Assembly: GCF_003367905.1 (NCBI RefSeq)
Contig: NZ_CP029462.1
Span: 186,001-250,000, forward strand
Direction of reading: 5' to 3'
Origin: Megasphaera stantonii
GTDB taxonomy: Bacteria; Bacillota; Negativicutes; Veillonellales; Megasphaeraceae
DNA: 64,000 bases
The position numbers and the translations under genes are program-made. How positions within the stretch are numbered: position 1 is the first letter of the stretch; each line of letters starts with the position of its first letter. Under the pieces are notes generated by a model. The model made no database searches. It was given only the letters and a program-made list of their open reading frames with translations, and was not told the DNA's origin. Below, in pieces: positions 56,815 through 64,000 of this stretch.

Positions 56815-57190
56815 ACTGCCCCGCATGGACTACCGCCAGCACCGGCGGGCGCGGCGGCTGGTGCATGAGTGCTGTAACTACGACGGGGGAAACTGCCTGC
56901 TGTTAGACGACGGGGAGCCTTGCGTGTGCGTCCAGAGCATTTCCCTTTCCCTCATGTGCCGCTGGTTCCGTGTGGCGGTCCTGCCCCTTGACGGGGAGCT
57001 GGCCGCAGCCCTCTTGTACCGGGGAAGCCGGAAACGGTGTGCGGTCTGCGGCGCGGCATTTGTCCCCAAATCCAACCGGGGAAAATACTGCCCCGACTGC
57101 GCCGGACGCATGAAGAAAATCAAAGCCGCCGAGAGAAAGCGGAAACAAAGGCAGAGATGTCACGCTTTAGAGCCTTTCAAACCCGCATAA
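56804..57190 (+). CDS. Cysteine-rich VLP-domain protein
   Basis: A 128-residue protein with the Cys-rich VLP pattern: ARRLVHECCNYDGGNCLLLD, then CVCVQSISLSLMCRWFR, VLPLD and a zinc-ribbon-like CAVCGAAFVPKSNRGKYCPDC. The family is found almost only on mobile elements of Clostridia; function unknown, likely nucleic-acid binding. It overlaps the relaxase by 11 bases. Confidence 0.88.
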   Translation: MNDKLPRMDYRQHRRARRLVHECCNYDGGNCLLLDDGEPCVCVQSISLSLMCRWFRVAVLPLDGELAAALLYRGSRKRCAVCGAAFVPKSNRGKYCPDCAGRMKKIKAAERKRKQRQRCHALEPFKPA

Positions 57191-57302
57191 ATTAAGGCTT
57201 TTTTCGTGGGTGTCAAAGGGTGTGCGATACATTTATCCTTTTCCCCCGGAAACGGCGTTCTAAATGCGTACAAACGCCCCAAATCCACCCAAAGGAGGAA
57301 CC

Positions 57303-58061
57303 ATGTCAGACAACCGAAAATACTACTACCTCAAGCTGAAAGAGAATTACTTTGACGAGGACGCTATCGTGCTGCTGGAAAGTATGCAGGACGGCATCCT
57401 CTATTCCAACATTCTCTTGAAACTGTACCTGAAATCGCTGAAAAACGGCGGGAAGTTGCAGCTTGATGAAAATATTCCCTACACCGCGCAGATGATTGCC
57501 ACCATTACCCGCCAGCAAGTTGGCACCGTAGAGCGAGCCTTGCAGATTTTTATGAAGCTGGGGCTTGTGGAGCCGTTACAGAACGGCGCGTTGTATATGA
57601 GCAACATTGAACTGCTTATCGGCCAATCCTCTACCGAGGGGGAGCGGAAACGGCGGGCAAGGCTGGCTTTGCAGGAGCAGAAAGCCTTGCCAAAGGCCGG
57701 GGCGGACAAATGTCCACCATATCAAGCGGACATTTGTCCACCAGAGATAGAGATAGAGAAAGAGATAGAGATAGAAAAAGAGAGAGAGCGAGAGTTAGAT
57801 ACGGGACAGCCTGCCCGCGCCGCCTATGGCCGATATGAAAATGTCTTTCTTTCGCAATCAGAACTGGACGGGCTGAAAGCAGACCTGCCCGACAAATGGA
57901 ACTATTACATTGACCGGCTATCCTGCCATATCGCGTCCAGCGGCAAGCGATACCGCAGCCATGCCGCCACAATCTACAAATGGGCGCAGGAGGACGCAGC
58001 CAGGAAATCCCCGAAAAAGGGCATACCAGACTACTCATGCAAGGAGGGCGAGAGTTTATGA
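57303..58061 (+). CDS. Phage replisome organiser N-terminal-type protein
   Basis: A 252-residue protein starting SDNRKYYYLKLKENYFDEDA, the N-terminal winged-helix domain of phage replisome organisers and RepA_N-like initiators. A repeated Glu/Ile/Lys stretch (EIEIEKEIEIEKERERE) forms a charged linker before the C-terminal helical domain. With the DnaC-like gene that follows (ATGA overlap) it probably starts replication of the excised circle. AAAGGAGG precedes the ATG. Confidence 0.87.
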   Translation: MSDNRKYYYLKLKENYFDEDAIVLLESMQDGILYSNILLKLYLKSLKNGGKLQLDENIPYTAQMIATITRQQVGTVERALQIFMKLGLVEPLQNGALYMSNIELLIGQSSTEGERKRRARLALQEQKALPKAGADKCPPYQADICPPEIEIEKEIEIEKERERELDTGQPARAAYGRYENVFLSQSELDGLKADLPDKWNYYIDRLSCHIASSGKRYRSHAATIYKWAQEDAARKSPKKGIPDYSCKEGESL

Positions 58062-58900
58062 AGAACGAAATCAACGCTGTTTTGGAGAATATGACGGCTG
58101 CCACCCCGGAGCCGGAGGACTACACCGGCGAGGATGGTTTACTGTACTGCGGCAAGTGCCATAAGCCGAAAGAAGCCTATTTTGCGCCGGATAAGGCCGC
58201 TATCTTTGGCCGTGACCGCCACCCGGCAGAGTGCGACTGCCAGAGAGCCGCCCGCGAGGAACGGGAGGCCGCCGAGAAGCGGCGCAGGCACCTTGACACC
58301 GTGGAAGAACTGAAACGCCGGGGCTTTACCGACCCCACCATGCGGGACTGGACTTTTGAGAACGACAACGGCAGGAACCCGCAGGCCGGGATTGCCCGCC
58401 GGTATGTGGAACACTGGGAGGATATGCGAACCGACAATATCGGCTGCCTGTTCTGGGGCGGCGTGGGAACCGGGAAAAGCTACCTTGCGGGCTGTATCGC
58501 AAACGCCCTCATGGAGAAAGAAATCCCCGTCCACATGACAAACTTTGCCCTTATCCTCAACGACCTTGCCGCCAGCTTTGAGAACCGCAACGAGTACATT
58601 TCCCACCTTTGCCGCTATCCGCTGCTTATCCTTGACGACTTCGGCATGGAGCGCGGGACAGAATACGGGCTGGAACAGGTTTTCAATGTGATTGACAGCC
58701 GTTACCGCAGCGGCAAGCCGCTGATCGTCACGACCAACCTCACGCTGGACGACCTGCGAAACCCGGAGGACACCGCCCATTCCCGGATTTATGACCGCCT
58801 GCTTTCCATGTGCGTCCCGGTACGCTTTACCGGCGAGAATTTCCGGCAGGAAACCGCACAGCGGAAAATGGAGAGCATGAAGAAACTGATTGCCGACTGA
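58058..58900 (+). CDS. DnaC-like helicase-loader ATPase
   Basis: A 280-residue AAA+ protein. An N-terminal zinc-binding segment (LYCGKCHKPK ... ECDCQRA) precedes the Walker A GGVGTGKSYLAGCIA and Walker B LLILDDFG, and the arginine finger region IYDRLLSMCVPVRFTG closes it. It loads helicase for element replication together with the preceding initiator. The start overlaps the previous stop. Confidence 0.93.
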   Translation: MKNEINAVLENMTAATPEPEDYTGEDGLLYCGKCHKPKEAYFAPDKAAIFGRDRHPAECDCQRAAREEREAAEKRRRHLDTVEELKRRGFTDPTMRDWTFENDNGRNPQAGIARRYVEHWEDMRTDNIGCLFWGGVGTGKSYLAGCIANALMEKEIPVHMTNFALILNDLAASFENRNEYISHLCRYPLLILDDFGMERGTEYGLEQVFNVIDSRYRSGKPLIVTTNLTLDDLRNPEDTAHSRIYDRLLSMCVPVRFTGENFRQETAQRKMESMKKLIAD

Positions 58901-58915
58901 AAGGAGTATTTGCCT

Positions 58916-59104
58916 ATGACAGATAACAAGCAGCACGACACCCGCACCGCCCGCCGCCCCGACTGCGTGACGGAAATCCGCATGGGCAATTCCGTCCTTG
59001 TCGTGTCCGGCTATTTCAAGAAAGACACCACGACCACCGCCGCCGACAAAATGGCGCGGGTACTGGAAGCGGAAGCCGCTGCTACACAAAAACCGGCGAT
59101 TTGA
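58916..59104 (+). CDS. TnpW-family protein of the tet(W) element
   Basis: A 62-residue protein (VTEIRMGNSVLVVSGYFKKD core, helical C-terminus) in the usual TnpW place before the serine recombinase. AAAGGAG precedes the ATG at 58916. A diverged relative lies alone at 36943-37134. Its function is unknown. Confidence 0.82.
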   Translation: MTDNKQHDTRTARRPDCVTEIRMGNSVLVVSGYFKKDTTTTAADKMARVLEAEAAATQKPAI

Positions 59105-59147
59105 CAAGCTGTAAAGAAGCGGATTTGACACTTTTGCCGCTATACAA

Positions 59148-59194
59148 CCAGCCCTGTTCCGTGGTACAATGAAACCACGGAATAGTGGGGCTGG
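59148..59194. promoter_or_regulatory. Large cruciform before the recombinase gene
   Basis: CCAGCCC-(2)-TTCCGTGGT and ACCACGGAA-(5)-GGGCTGG pair across an 8-base loop, ending 22 bases before the ATG. It may control recombinase expression or be a binding site for it. Confidence 0.65.
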
Positions 59195-59215
59195 CTGTCG
59201 GAAACAGAGGATTTT

Positions 59216-60832
59216 ATGTTAAGACAAGCCACCCAAAACCTCATTACCGCCCTTTATCCGAGATTGTCCCATGAGGACGAATTGCAAGGTGAGAGTAATT
59301 CCATATCGAACCAGAAAAGGATTTTGGAAACCTACGCCAAGCAGAACGGCTTTACCAATCTGCGCTGGTACACCGACGACGGCTTTTCCGGAGCAAACTT
59401 CCAGCGCCCCGGTTTTCAAGCCATGCTTGCAGACATTGAGGCCGGGAAAGTGGGTACGGTCATCGTCAAGGACATGAGCCGGTTAGGGCGAAACTACTTG
59501 CAGGTAGGGTTTTACACGGAAATGCTGTTCCCTCAAAAGGGAGTGCGTTTTATCGCTGTCAACGATAATGTGGACAGCGCAAACGGCGGCATGGACAACG
59601 ATTTTACCCCTCTGCGAAATCTGTTCAACGAATGGCTGGTGAGAGATACGAGCAAGAAAATCAAAGCAGTAAAACGAGCAAAAGGCATGAGTGGAAAGCC
59701 TGTTACCAGCAAGCCGGTATATGGCTATCTCATGGACGAGGACGAGAACTATCTCGTTGACGAGGAAACCGCGCCGGTTGTCCAGCAGATATACCAGCTT
59801 TGCCTTGCCGGGAATGGCCCGACCAAGATTGCCCGTATGCTTACGGAGCAGCAAATCCCCACGCCGGGGACGCTGGAATACCGCAGGACGGGCAGCACAC
59901 GCCGCTACCACCCCGGCTATGAGTGCAAATGGGCGACGAACACCGTCGTTCATATCCTCGAAAACCGGGAGTACACCGGCTGTCTGGTAAACTTCAAGAC
60001 GGAGAAGCCCTCTTACAAGGTCAAACACAGTGTAGAGAACCCCGTGGAGAAGCAGGCCATTTTCCCGAACCACCATGAGCCGATTATCGACACGGAAACA
60101 TGGGAGCGCGTGCAGGAGTTACGCAAGCAGCGCAAACGCCCGAACCGCTATGATGAAGTGGGGCTGTTCTCCGGTATGCTGTTCTGCGCCGACTGCGGCC
60201 ATGTGATGTATCAGCAGCGGTATCAGAACAAGAACCGCAAGCAGGACTGTTACATCTGCGGCAGCTACAAGAAGCGCACCCGCGACTGTACGGCACACTT
60301 TATCCGCACCGACCTGTTGACCGCCGGTGTCCTCTCCAATCTCCGGCAAGTGACGGAATACGCCGCCAGGCATGAGAGCCGCTTTGTGAAGCTGCTTATC
60401 CAGCAGAACGAGATCGGCGGCAAGAGAAAGACCGCCGCAGCCACCAAGCAGCTTGAACAGGCGCAGGAGCGCATTGCCGAAGTGAACCGCATTATCAAGC
60501 GGCTGTATGAGGACAATGTGAACGGCAAAATCAGCGACGAGCGTTTCATGGAACTGTCGGCAGACTATGAGCAGGAACAGCGGGAACTGAAAGACCGCGC
60601 CGCCGCTTTGCAGGCCGAACTGGACAAGTCGCAGGCCGCCACCGTCAACGCGGAAAAGTTTATGGGGATTGTCCGAAAGCACCTTGCCTTTGAGGAACTT
60701 ACCCCCACCCTCTTGCGGGAAATGATTGAAAAAATCGTTGTGCATGAGTGCAGCTATGACGAGAACGGCACCCGCAGGCAGGACATTGAGATTTATTACA
60801 GCTTTGTCGGCAAGATTGATTTGCCGGAATAA
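59216..60832 (+). CDS. Large serine recombinase (TnpX/TndX-like)
   Basis: A 538-residue integrase/excisionase. The resolvase domain has ALYPRLSHEDE with the nucleophile Ser and VKDMSRLGRNYLQVG. The recombinase domain has GYLMDEDENYLV and TNTVVHILENREYTG, then the zinc ribbon (CADCGHVMYQ ... CYICGSY). A coiled coil follows, and the protein ends in YYSFVGKIDLPE. Such enzymes excise elements as circles and join at GA. It is the last gene of the element, with a terminator beyond. Confidence 0.95.
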   Translation: MLRQATQNLITALYPRLSHEDELQGESNSISNQKRILETYAKQNGFTNLRWYTDDGFSGANFQRPGFQAMLADIEAGKVGTVIVKDMSRLGRNYLQVGFYTEMLFPQKGVRFIAVNDNVDSANGGMDNDFTPLRNLFNEWLVRDTSKKIKAVKRAKGMSGKPVTSKPVYGYLMDEDENYLVDEETAPVVQQIYQLCLAGNGPTKIARMLTEQQIPTPGTLEYRRTGSTRRYHPGYECKWATNTVVHILENREYTGCLVNFKTEKPSYKVKHSVENPVEKQAIFPNHHEPIIDTETWERVQELRKQRKRPNRYDEVGLFSGMLFCADCGHVMYQQRYQNKNRKQDCYICGSYKKRTRDCTAHFIRTDLLTAGVLSNLRQVTEYAARHESRFVKLLIQQNEIGGKRKTAAATKQLEQAQERIAEVNRIIKRLYEDNVNGKISDERFMELSADYEQEQRELKDRAAALQAELDKSQAATVNAEKFMGIVRKHLAFEELTPTLLREMIEKIVVHECSYDENGTRRQDIEIYYSFVGKIDLPE

Positions 60833-60888
60833 CCGTCCGACCTATCCGACACAATGGCCAAGTGCCGGATAGGAACGGCAAAATTTTT
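60833..60888 (+). terminator. Terminator of the recombinase gene
   Basis: CCTATCCG (60841-60848) pairs with CGGATAGG (60866-60873), with CCGT/ACGG outer pairs, then AAAATTTTTT. Confidence 0.85.
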
Positions 60889-62246
60889 TACACTTCTATT
60901 ACTTCTTTATCGCACATCAGTAAAGAATCACGGGTTGTAACCGACATATCGCTGCCGCTGGCAATAATCCCTGTCAATGGCATGGAACCGGCATCTATTG
61001 CCAGATTCCCTACGGCGGTCACCTTGCCTGTATCAGTAATCAACTCATTAGTGACAATAAGGCTGGCATTGGCCTGGGACGAGAACTCACCGCTTTTACT
61101 GGATATGCGATCCGCCGCAACCGTCAAATCTCCATCGCTGACAATTTGAGCCTTGTCATTGGTAATCACAGGCGCATGGAGTGTCAGCGTTCCTGTTTTC
61201 TCGATCCTGCCGTCCCTGCTGACACCGGCGCCCACTACTGCCGTATTGGTAAGCCCTTGTTCGGCGTGAATGACGGCATGGCCGCCGCTGGCAAGGGTTT
61301 GTTCATTTAAAACGTTCCCTGTTGTATGCACAGAAAGCGTATCATCACTGTACATGGCCCCGGTCTTGGTAATATGCAGGCTGCCGTCGTTATCGAGGGC
61401 TAAGGCCTGAGTAGCCGACACCGTACCGGCTACGTTTACACCCAAACCCTTTTCCGTGCCAACTAACGTAATCTTATTGGCATACATACCTCCGATAGCC
61501 GCCACATCCAAGGCAACAGCAGGCTGTTCTCCTTGACCTGCAATAGCTGTAGCTTTTAAATCGGCATAGTTCACATCATTCGCCCCGGTAATCACGTTGG
61601 CCTGATTTGCCCATACGCCGGCATTCACTTCTACGGCACGGGCCAGAATATCCACGCTGTCCGTTTGCGAGGCATCCAGACCGTTGCCATTGATAGATAC
61701 GGTTCCGCCGGTAATATGCAGGCGGGACAGGTTGTTGCTACTGTCATACACCGGCTTGCCCGTTGTCAGCATGGCCTGGGCCGTATTGATAAACCCGCCG
61801 CCGTTCACAGAAATGCCGTTCGGGTTGGCGATCACGACGCTGGCCCGGGCGCCTGCGACTTCCAAAAAGCCGTTCAGCGCTGTTGGATTCGTACTGGTAA
61901 CTTCATTGACAATAATCTTGGCCTGGCCTCGGGCAATATTGGGGTTCCCTTGGATATAGCCTGCCAGCTGGGTGTTGACGACCGTATGGGAGTTATTTAA
62001 AATCGCTCCTTCTTTCGGCACATTAAAATTGCTGTACTGGTTAATGGACACGCCGCCGGCAGAAGGTCCGGCAATCTGTACGAGAGGAATGCCGTTAGCC
62101 GTCTGCTGTACTAAAGGCTTTCGGGACGCCGGTGCGTTCGTATCAGGCAAAATCGGTGCGGCTACTGCCAATGCAGATTCCATACCAAATAAACCTAACA
62201 CCAGCCATGCTGTTACTCGCTTTGCAAGTTTCTTCCTGTATTTCAT
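60888..62246 (-). pseudogene. FhaB-type exoprotein, 5' part with secretion domain (split gene)
   Basis: The first 440 or so residues of the two-partner secretion exoprotein. They comprise a signal peptide (KRVTAWLVLGLFGMESALAV), then the TPS domain with the hallmark NPNGISVNGGGFINT and QAGYI-type block (TQLAGYIQGNPNIARGQAK), then beta-helix repeats. Native sequence ends at about SVTTRDSLL; the last nine or so residues before the stop come from the element. It should still be exported by the partner as a short fragment. It lies 173 bases after fhaC. Confidence 0.92.
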
Positions 62247-62419
62247 ATGCGTTTCCTCCTCTTTATTTTACCATGAGTCCACCCAAATTATATCCATCAG
62301 CTTGTTAGACAGAACCGAGACATCGTGTGTACCCCTCCATCATTCGAAGATGCTTCTTATGATAAAACGGTAAAAGATAACTGGCGCGTGACGCAACGTC
62401 AGGTTACCCCCCTCCATGA

Positions 62420-64000
62420 TTAGAAGCGCCAGCTGAATGTAAAACCGCTGGTCACATGCTCGGTATGATAGCCATCGGGCTTGTAAATAGGTAGCCCGGC
62501 AAATACGTCATATGACAACCCCGAAGAAAAGCTGCCTCGCATGCCCAGCACAGCACCGGCTATATTTTTTCCAACCAGATCCTCCGTGCTCGGGCCATAT
62601 ACCTTGCCGACATCGATACCGATATAAATATCGCTGTGAAGCTTTGGAACAGAAGATGCCAGCTCATTGCGCAGGTACCAGCCGCTTTCACTCATAAGGG
62701 TATATTCGCCGTCAAAACCGCGCACCGTGTAGCGGTTGCCCATGGAAATCATATCTACGCCGTACAGCTTGTCGCCGGCCATGGTCCACTGCCCATGAAA
62801 GGACGCCGTATATATGGCCGGCCGGTGTCCCATTGTGAAGGGACGTTGGTAATCGAAGTCAAACAGCCACATATGATACCGCGTTTTTGGCCCGTCGGCA
62901 TAGTCATTTTCCGGCATGGCGCCGAACCAGCCAAGGCCCATGCGATGACCTACGCGGCCATACACGGTATAATTCTGTCCGTATAACACCTTAGATATCC
63001 CAACTTCCAGCGCCGTCGTATGCAGCGTCTGAATGGGGATTTCCACATCATTGATGAAATTATGAGAGTTTCGTTTGCGAAGGCTCACGTCGAAACTGGC
63101 CTTGCTTCGCTGATCCCGGCTCATGAGGTGTTCCCAGGTCAACGTCGTTACATCTGTTTCGCCGCCGCTGATGAAGTCATAGGGAATACTATGCACGGTC
63201 TGGTGGTACTTATATCGGTAGTATGAAATGGAGAAGGATTCCCGTCCATAGGGAATCCGATAATATATACTCTGGCTCCGCGTTCCCCGTTCATACCCAT
63301 CCATAGCTCCATCACCATTAAATCCGACCTGCAGCAAATCATTGGCATAAAACGGACTGTCTATAGCTATATTAGCGTTTAACTGTAAGCGTCCAGTGCT
63401 GGAAAGACCAGAATCGTCTACAGAAAGTAATCCGTGAAACGGCTTCGTCCGTGTAACGGTGAGCTCTATATCGCTCATACCAGCTTTCGCGGCGGGAAGA
63501 AGACGCATTGATACAGTCTGTGAGGATACCCCCTGCATTTGTTCAATCCCTTGTTCCAGTTGACGGACATTCAATATATCTCCCTCACGGCAGGGAAACG
63601 CAGTGCGCCAAGTTATGTCATAGCTGTCCTTACTGTAAATAAATTTATGAATCCGTCCAGGCTGTACAACTAGGCTCAGCATGCCATGTTCCAGTTTCTG
63701 CTCCGGGATGATTACACGGCTGGTCGCATATCCCCTATCCAATAACATCTGGTTGAGGGAACGCGCAACTTCGTTAATTGTAGCCAAATTCATCTCACGG
63801 TGTTCATAGTCGGCAACTTTTTCATAAAGAAAAAGAAACTCCGGTTCCATACCTTCCAGCCGTATCTGGCGGATATAAAAAGATGGGCCTCCGGGAGCAG
63901 GCGGCATGGCCGTTTCAAGCGCTGGGATACCTTCGATTTCCACCCTTCCCGGGCGCTGCAGCCGCTCGCTGCGCGCTTCATCAGCAAGTCGTGCTTGCTC
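62420..64000 (-). CDS. FhaC/ShlB-family two-partner secretion transporter (5' end off window)
   Basis: Outer-membrane BamA-like transporter for the FhaB partner. The frame stays open to the window edge (preceded by EQARLADEARSERLQRPGRV), so the signal peptide is outside. POTRA domains follow (IRQIRLEGMEPEFLFLYEKV; SRVIIPEQKLEHGMLSLVVQ), then the beta barrel with the conserved VRGF (YTVRGFDGEYTL) and SLSVDDSG-like entry (GLLSVDDSGLSSTG), ending in an aromatic residue (FTFSWRF), the outer-membrane insertion signal. Its presence argues for a diderm envelope. Confidence 0.94.
   Translation of the reverse strand, partial: EQARLADEARSERLQRPGRVEIEGIPALETAMPPAPGGPSFYIRQIRLEGMEPEFLFLYEKVADYEHREMNLATINEVARSLNQMLLDRGYATSRVIIPEQKLEHGMLSLVVQPGRIHKFIYSKDSYDITWRTAFPCREGDILNVRQLEQGIEQMQGVSSQTVSMRLLPAAKAGMSDIELTVTRTKPFHGLLSVDDSGLSSTGRLQLNANIAIDSPFYANDLLQVGFNGDGAMDGYERGTRSQSIYYRIPYGRESFSISYYRYKYHQTVHSIPYDFISGGETDVTTLTWEHLMSRDQRSKASFDVSLRKRNSHNFINDVEIPIQTLHTTALEVGISKVLYGQNYTVYGRVGHRMGLGWFGAMPENDYADGPKTRYHMWLFDFDYQRPFTMGHRPAIYTASFHGQWTMAGDKLYGVDMISMGNRYTVRGFDGEYTLMSESGWYLRNELASSVPKLHSDIYIGIDVGKVYGPSTEDLVGKNIAGAVLGMRGSFSSGLSYDVFAGLPIYKPDGYHTEHVTSGFTFSWRF

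Larger units (their letters stand above)
50101..60918 (+). mobile_element. Mobilizable tet(W) element with large serine recombinase, inserted in fhaB
   Basis: About 10.8 kb between the two halves of fhaB. Content in order: tet(W) with leader, methyltransferase, sigma factor, HTH protein, MobC, relaxase, Cys-rich VLP protein, replisome organiser-type protein, DnaC-like ATPase, TnpW, and a TnpX/TndX-like recombinase. On the minus strand a GA dinucleotide is present at both junctions (complement of 50101-50102 and 60917-60918), and GA is the crossover used by Tn4451-type recombinases. Joining there restores fhaB in frame (RDSLLTNESSADG). Precise ends could differ by a few bases. Confidence 0.88.

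Overview
The window looks like a chromosome segment of a diderm Firmicute (Negativicutes, most like Megasphaera/Veillonellaceae). Housekeeping genes are of Firmicute type: a T-box-controlled glyQS pair, a family II pyrophosphatase and an AmmeMemoRadiSam operon. The right end, however, encodes a two-partner secretion system (FhaC/ShlB-type outer-membrane transporter plus FhaB-type exoprotein), which needs an outer membrane. The genus is an inference from this combination and from the tet(W) element, not a search result.

Layout. 1-3.3 kb: the end of a type I-F cas operon (cas1, start of cas2-3) beside a six-repeat CRISPR array whose repeat is of the type I-C kind, with an ISLre2-type insertion sequence carrying a 9-bp target duplication on the leader side. 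3.3-33 kb: mostly intact core genes. These are a flavodoxin-like reductase, a PH-domain protein, the AmmeMemoRadiSam operon, a def-like operon, ligA, a thrE-like exporter, pcrA, ppaC, rplS, a DMT transporter, glyQS with its T-box, an Rrf2 regulator with a palindromic operator, prfC, a four-gene trkA-trkH-trkH-trkH potassium operon, and a SpoVB/YtgP-type flippase.

33-46 kb: an AT-rich accessory region of remnants and small systems. It holds displaced FhaB fragments, an MNT/HEPN pair, an orphan DinJ antitoxin with a decayed YafQ toxin, a headless pilin, a stray TnpW gene, a frameshifted candidate toxin plus four-helix membrane protein, a flavoprotein/aldo-keto reductase operon with a divergent HxlR regulator, a second ISLre2 remnant, and a candidate defence locus (C5 cytosine methyltransferase, MORC/MutL-like GHKL ATPase, and a frameshifted third protein).

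46-64 kb: one two-partner secretion locus on the minus strand (fhaC then fhaB). fhaB is split by a mobilizable element of about 10.8 kb that carries tet(W) with an attenuator leader, a methyltransferase, a sigma factor, mobilization genes, replication genes and a large serine recombinase. Precise removal of the element would rejoin fhaB in frame. Downstream of fhaB on the same strand lie further fhaB fragments and small genes, an arrangement resembling the orphan toxin/immunity modules of contact-dependent inhibition loci.

Several accessory genes are broken by single-base changes in homopolymer runs, while the long core genes are intact. These could be real decay, phase-variable tracts or sequencing errors, and the sequence alone does not decide.
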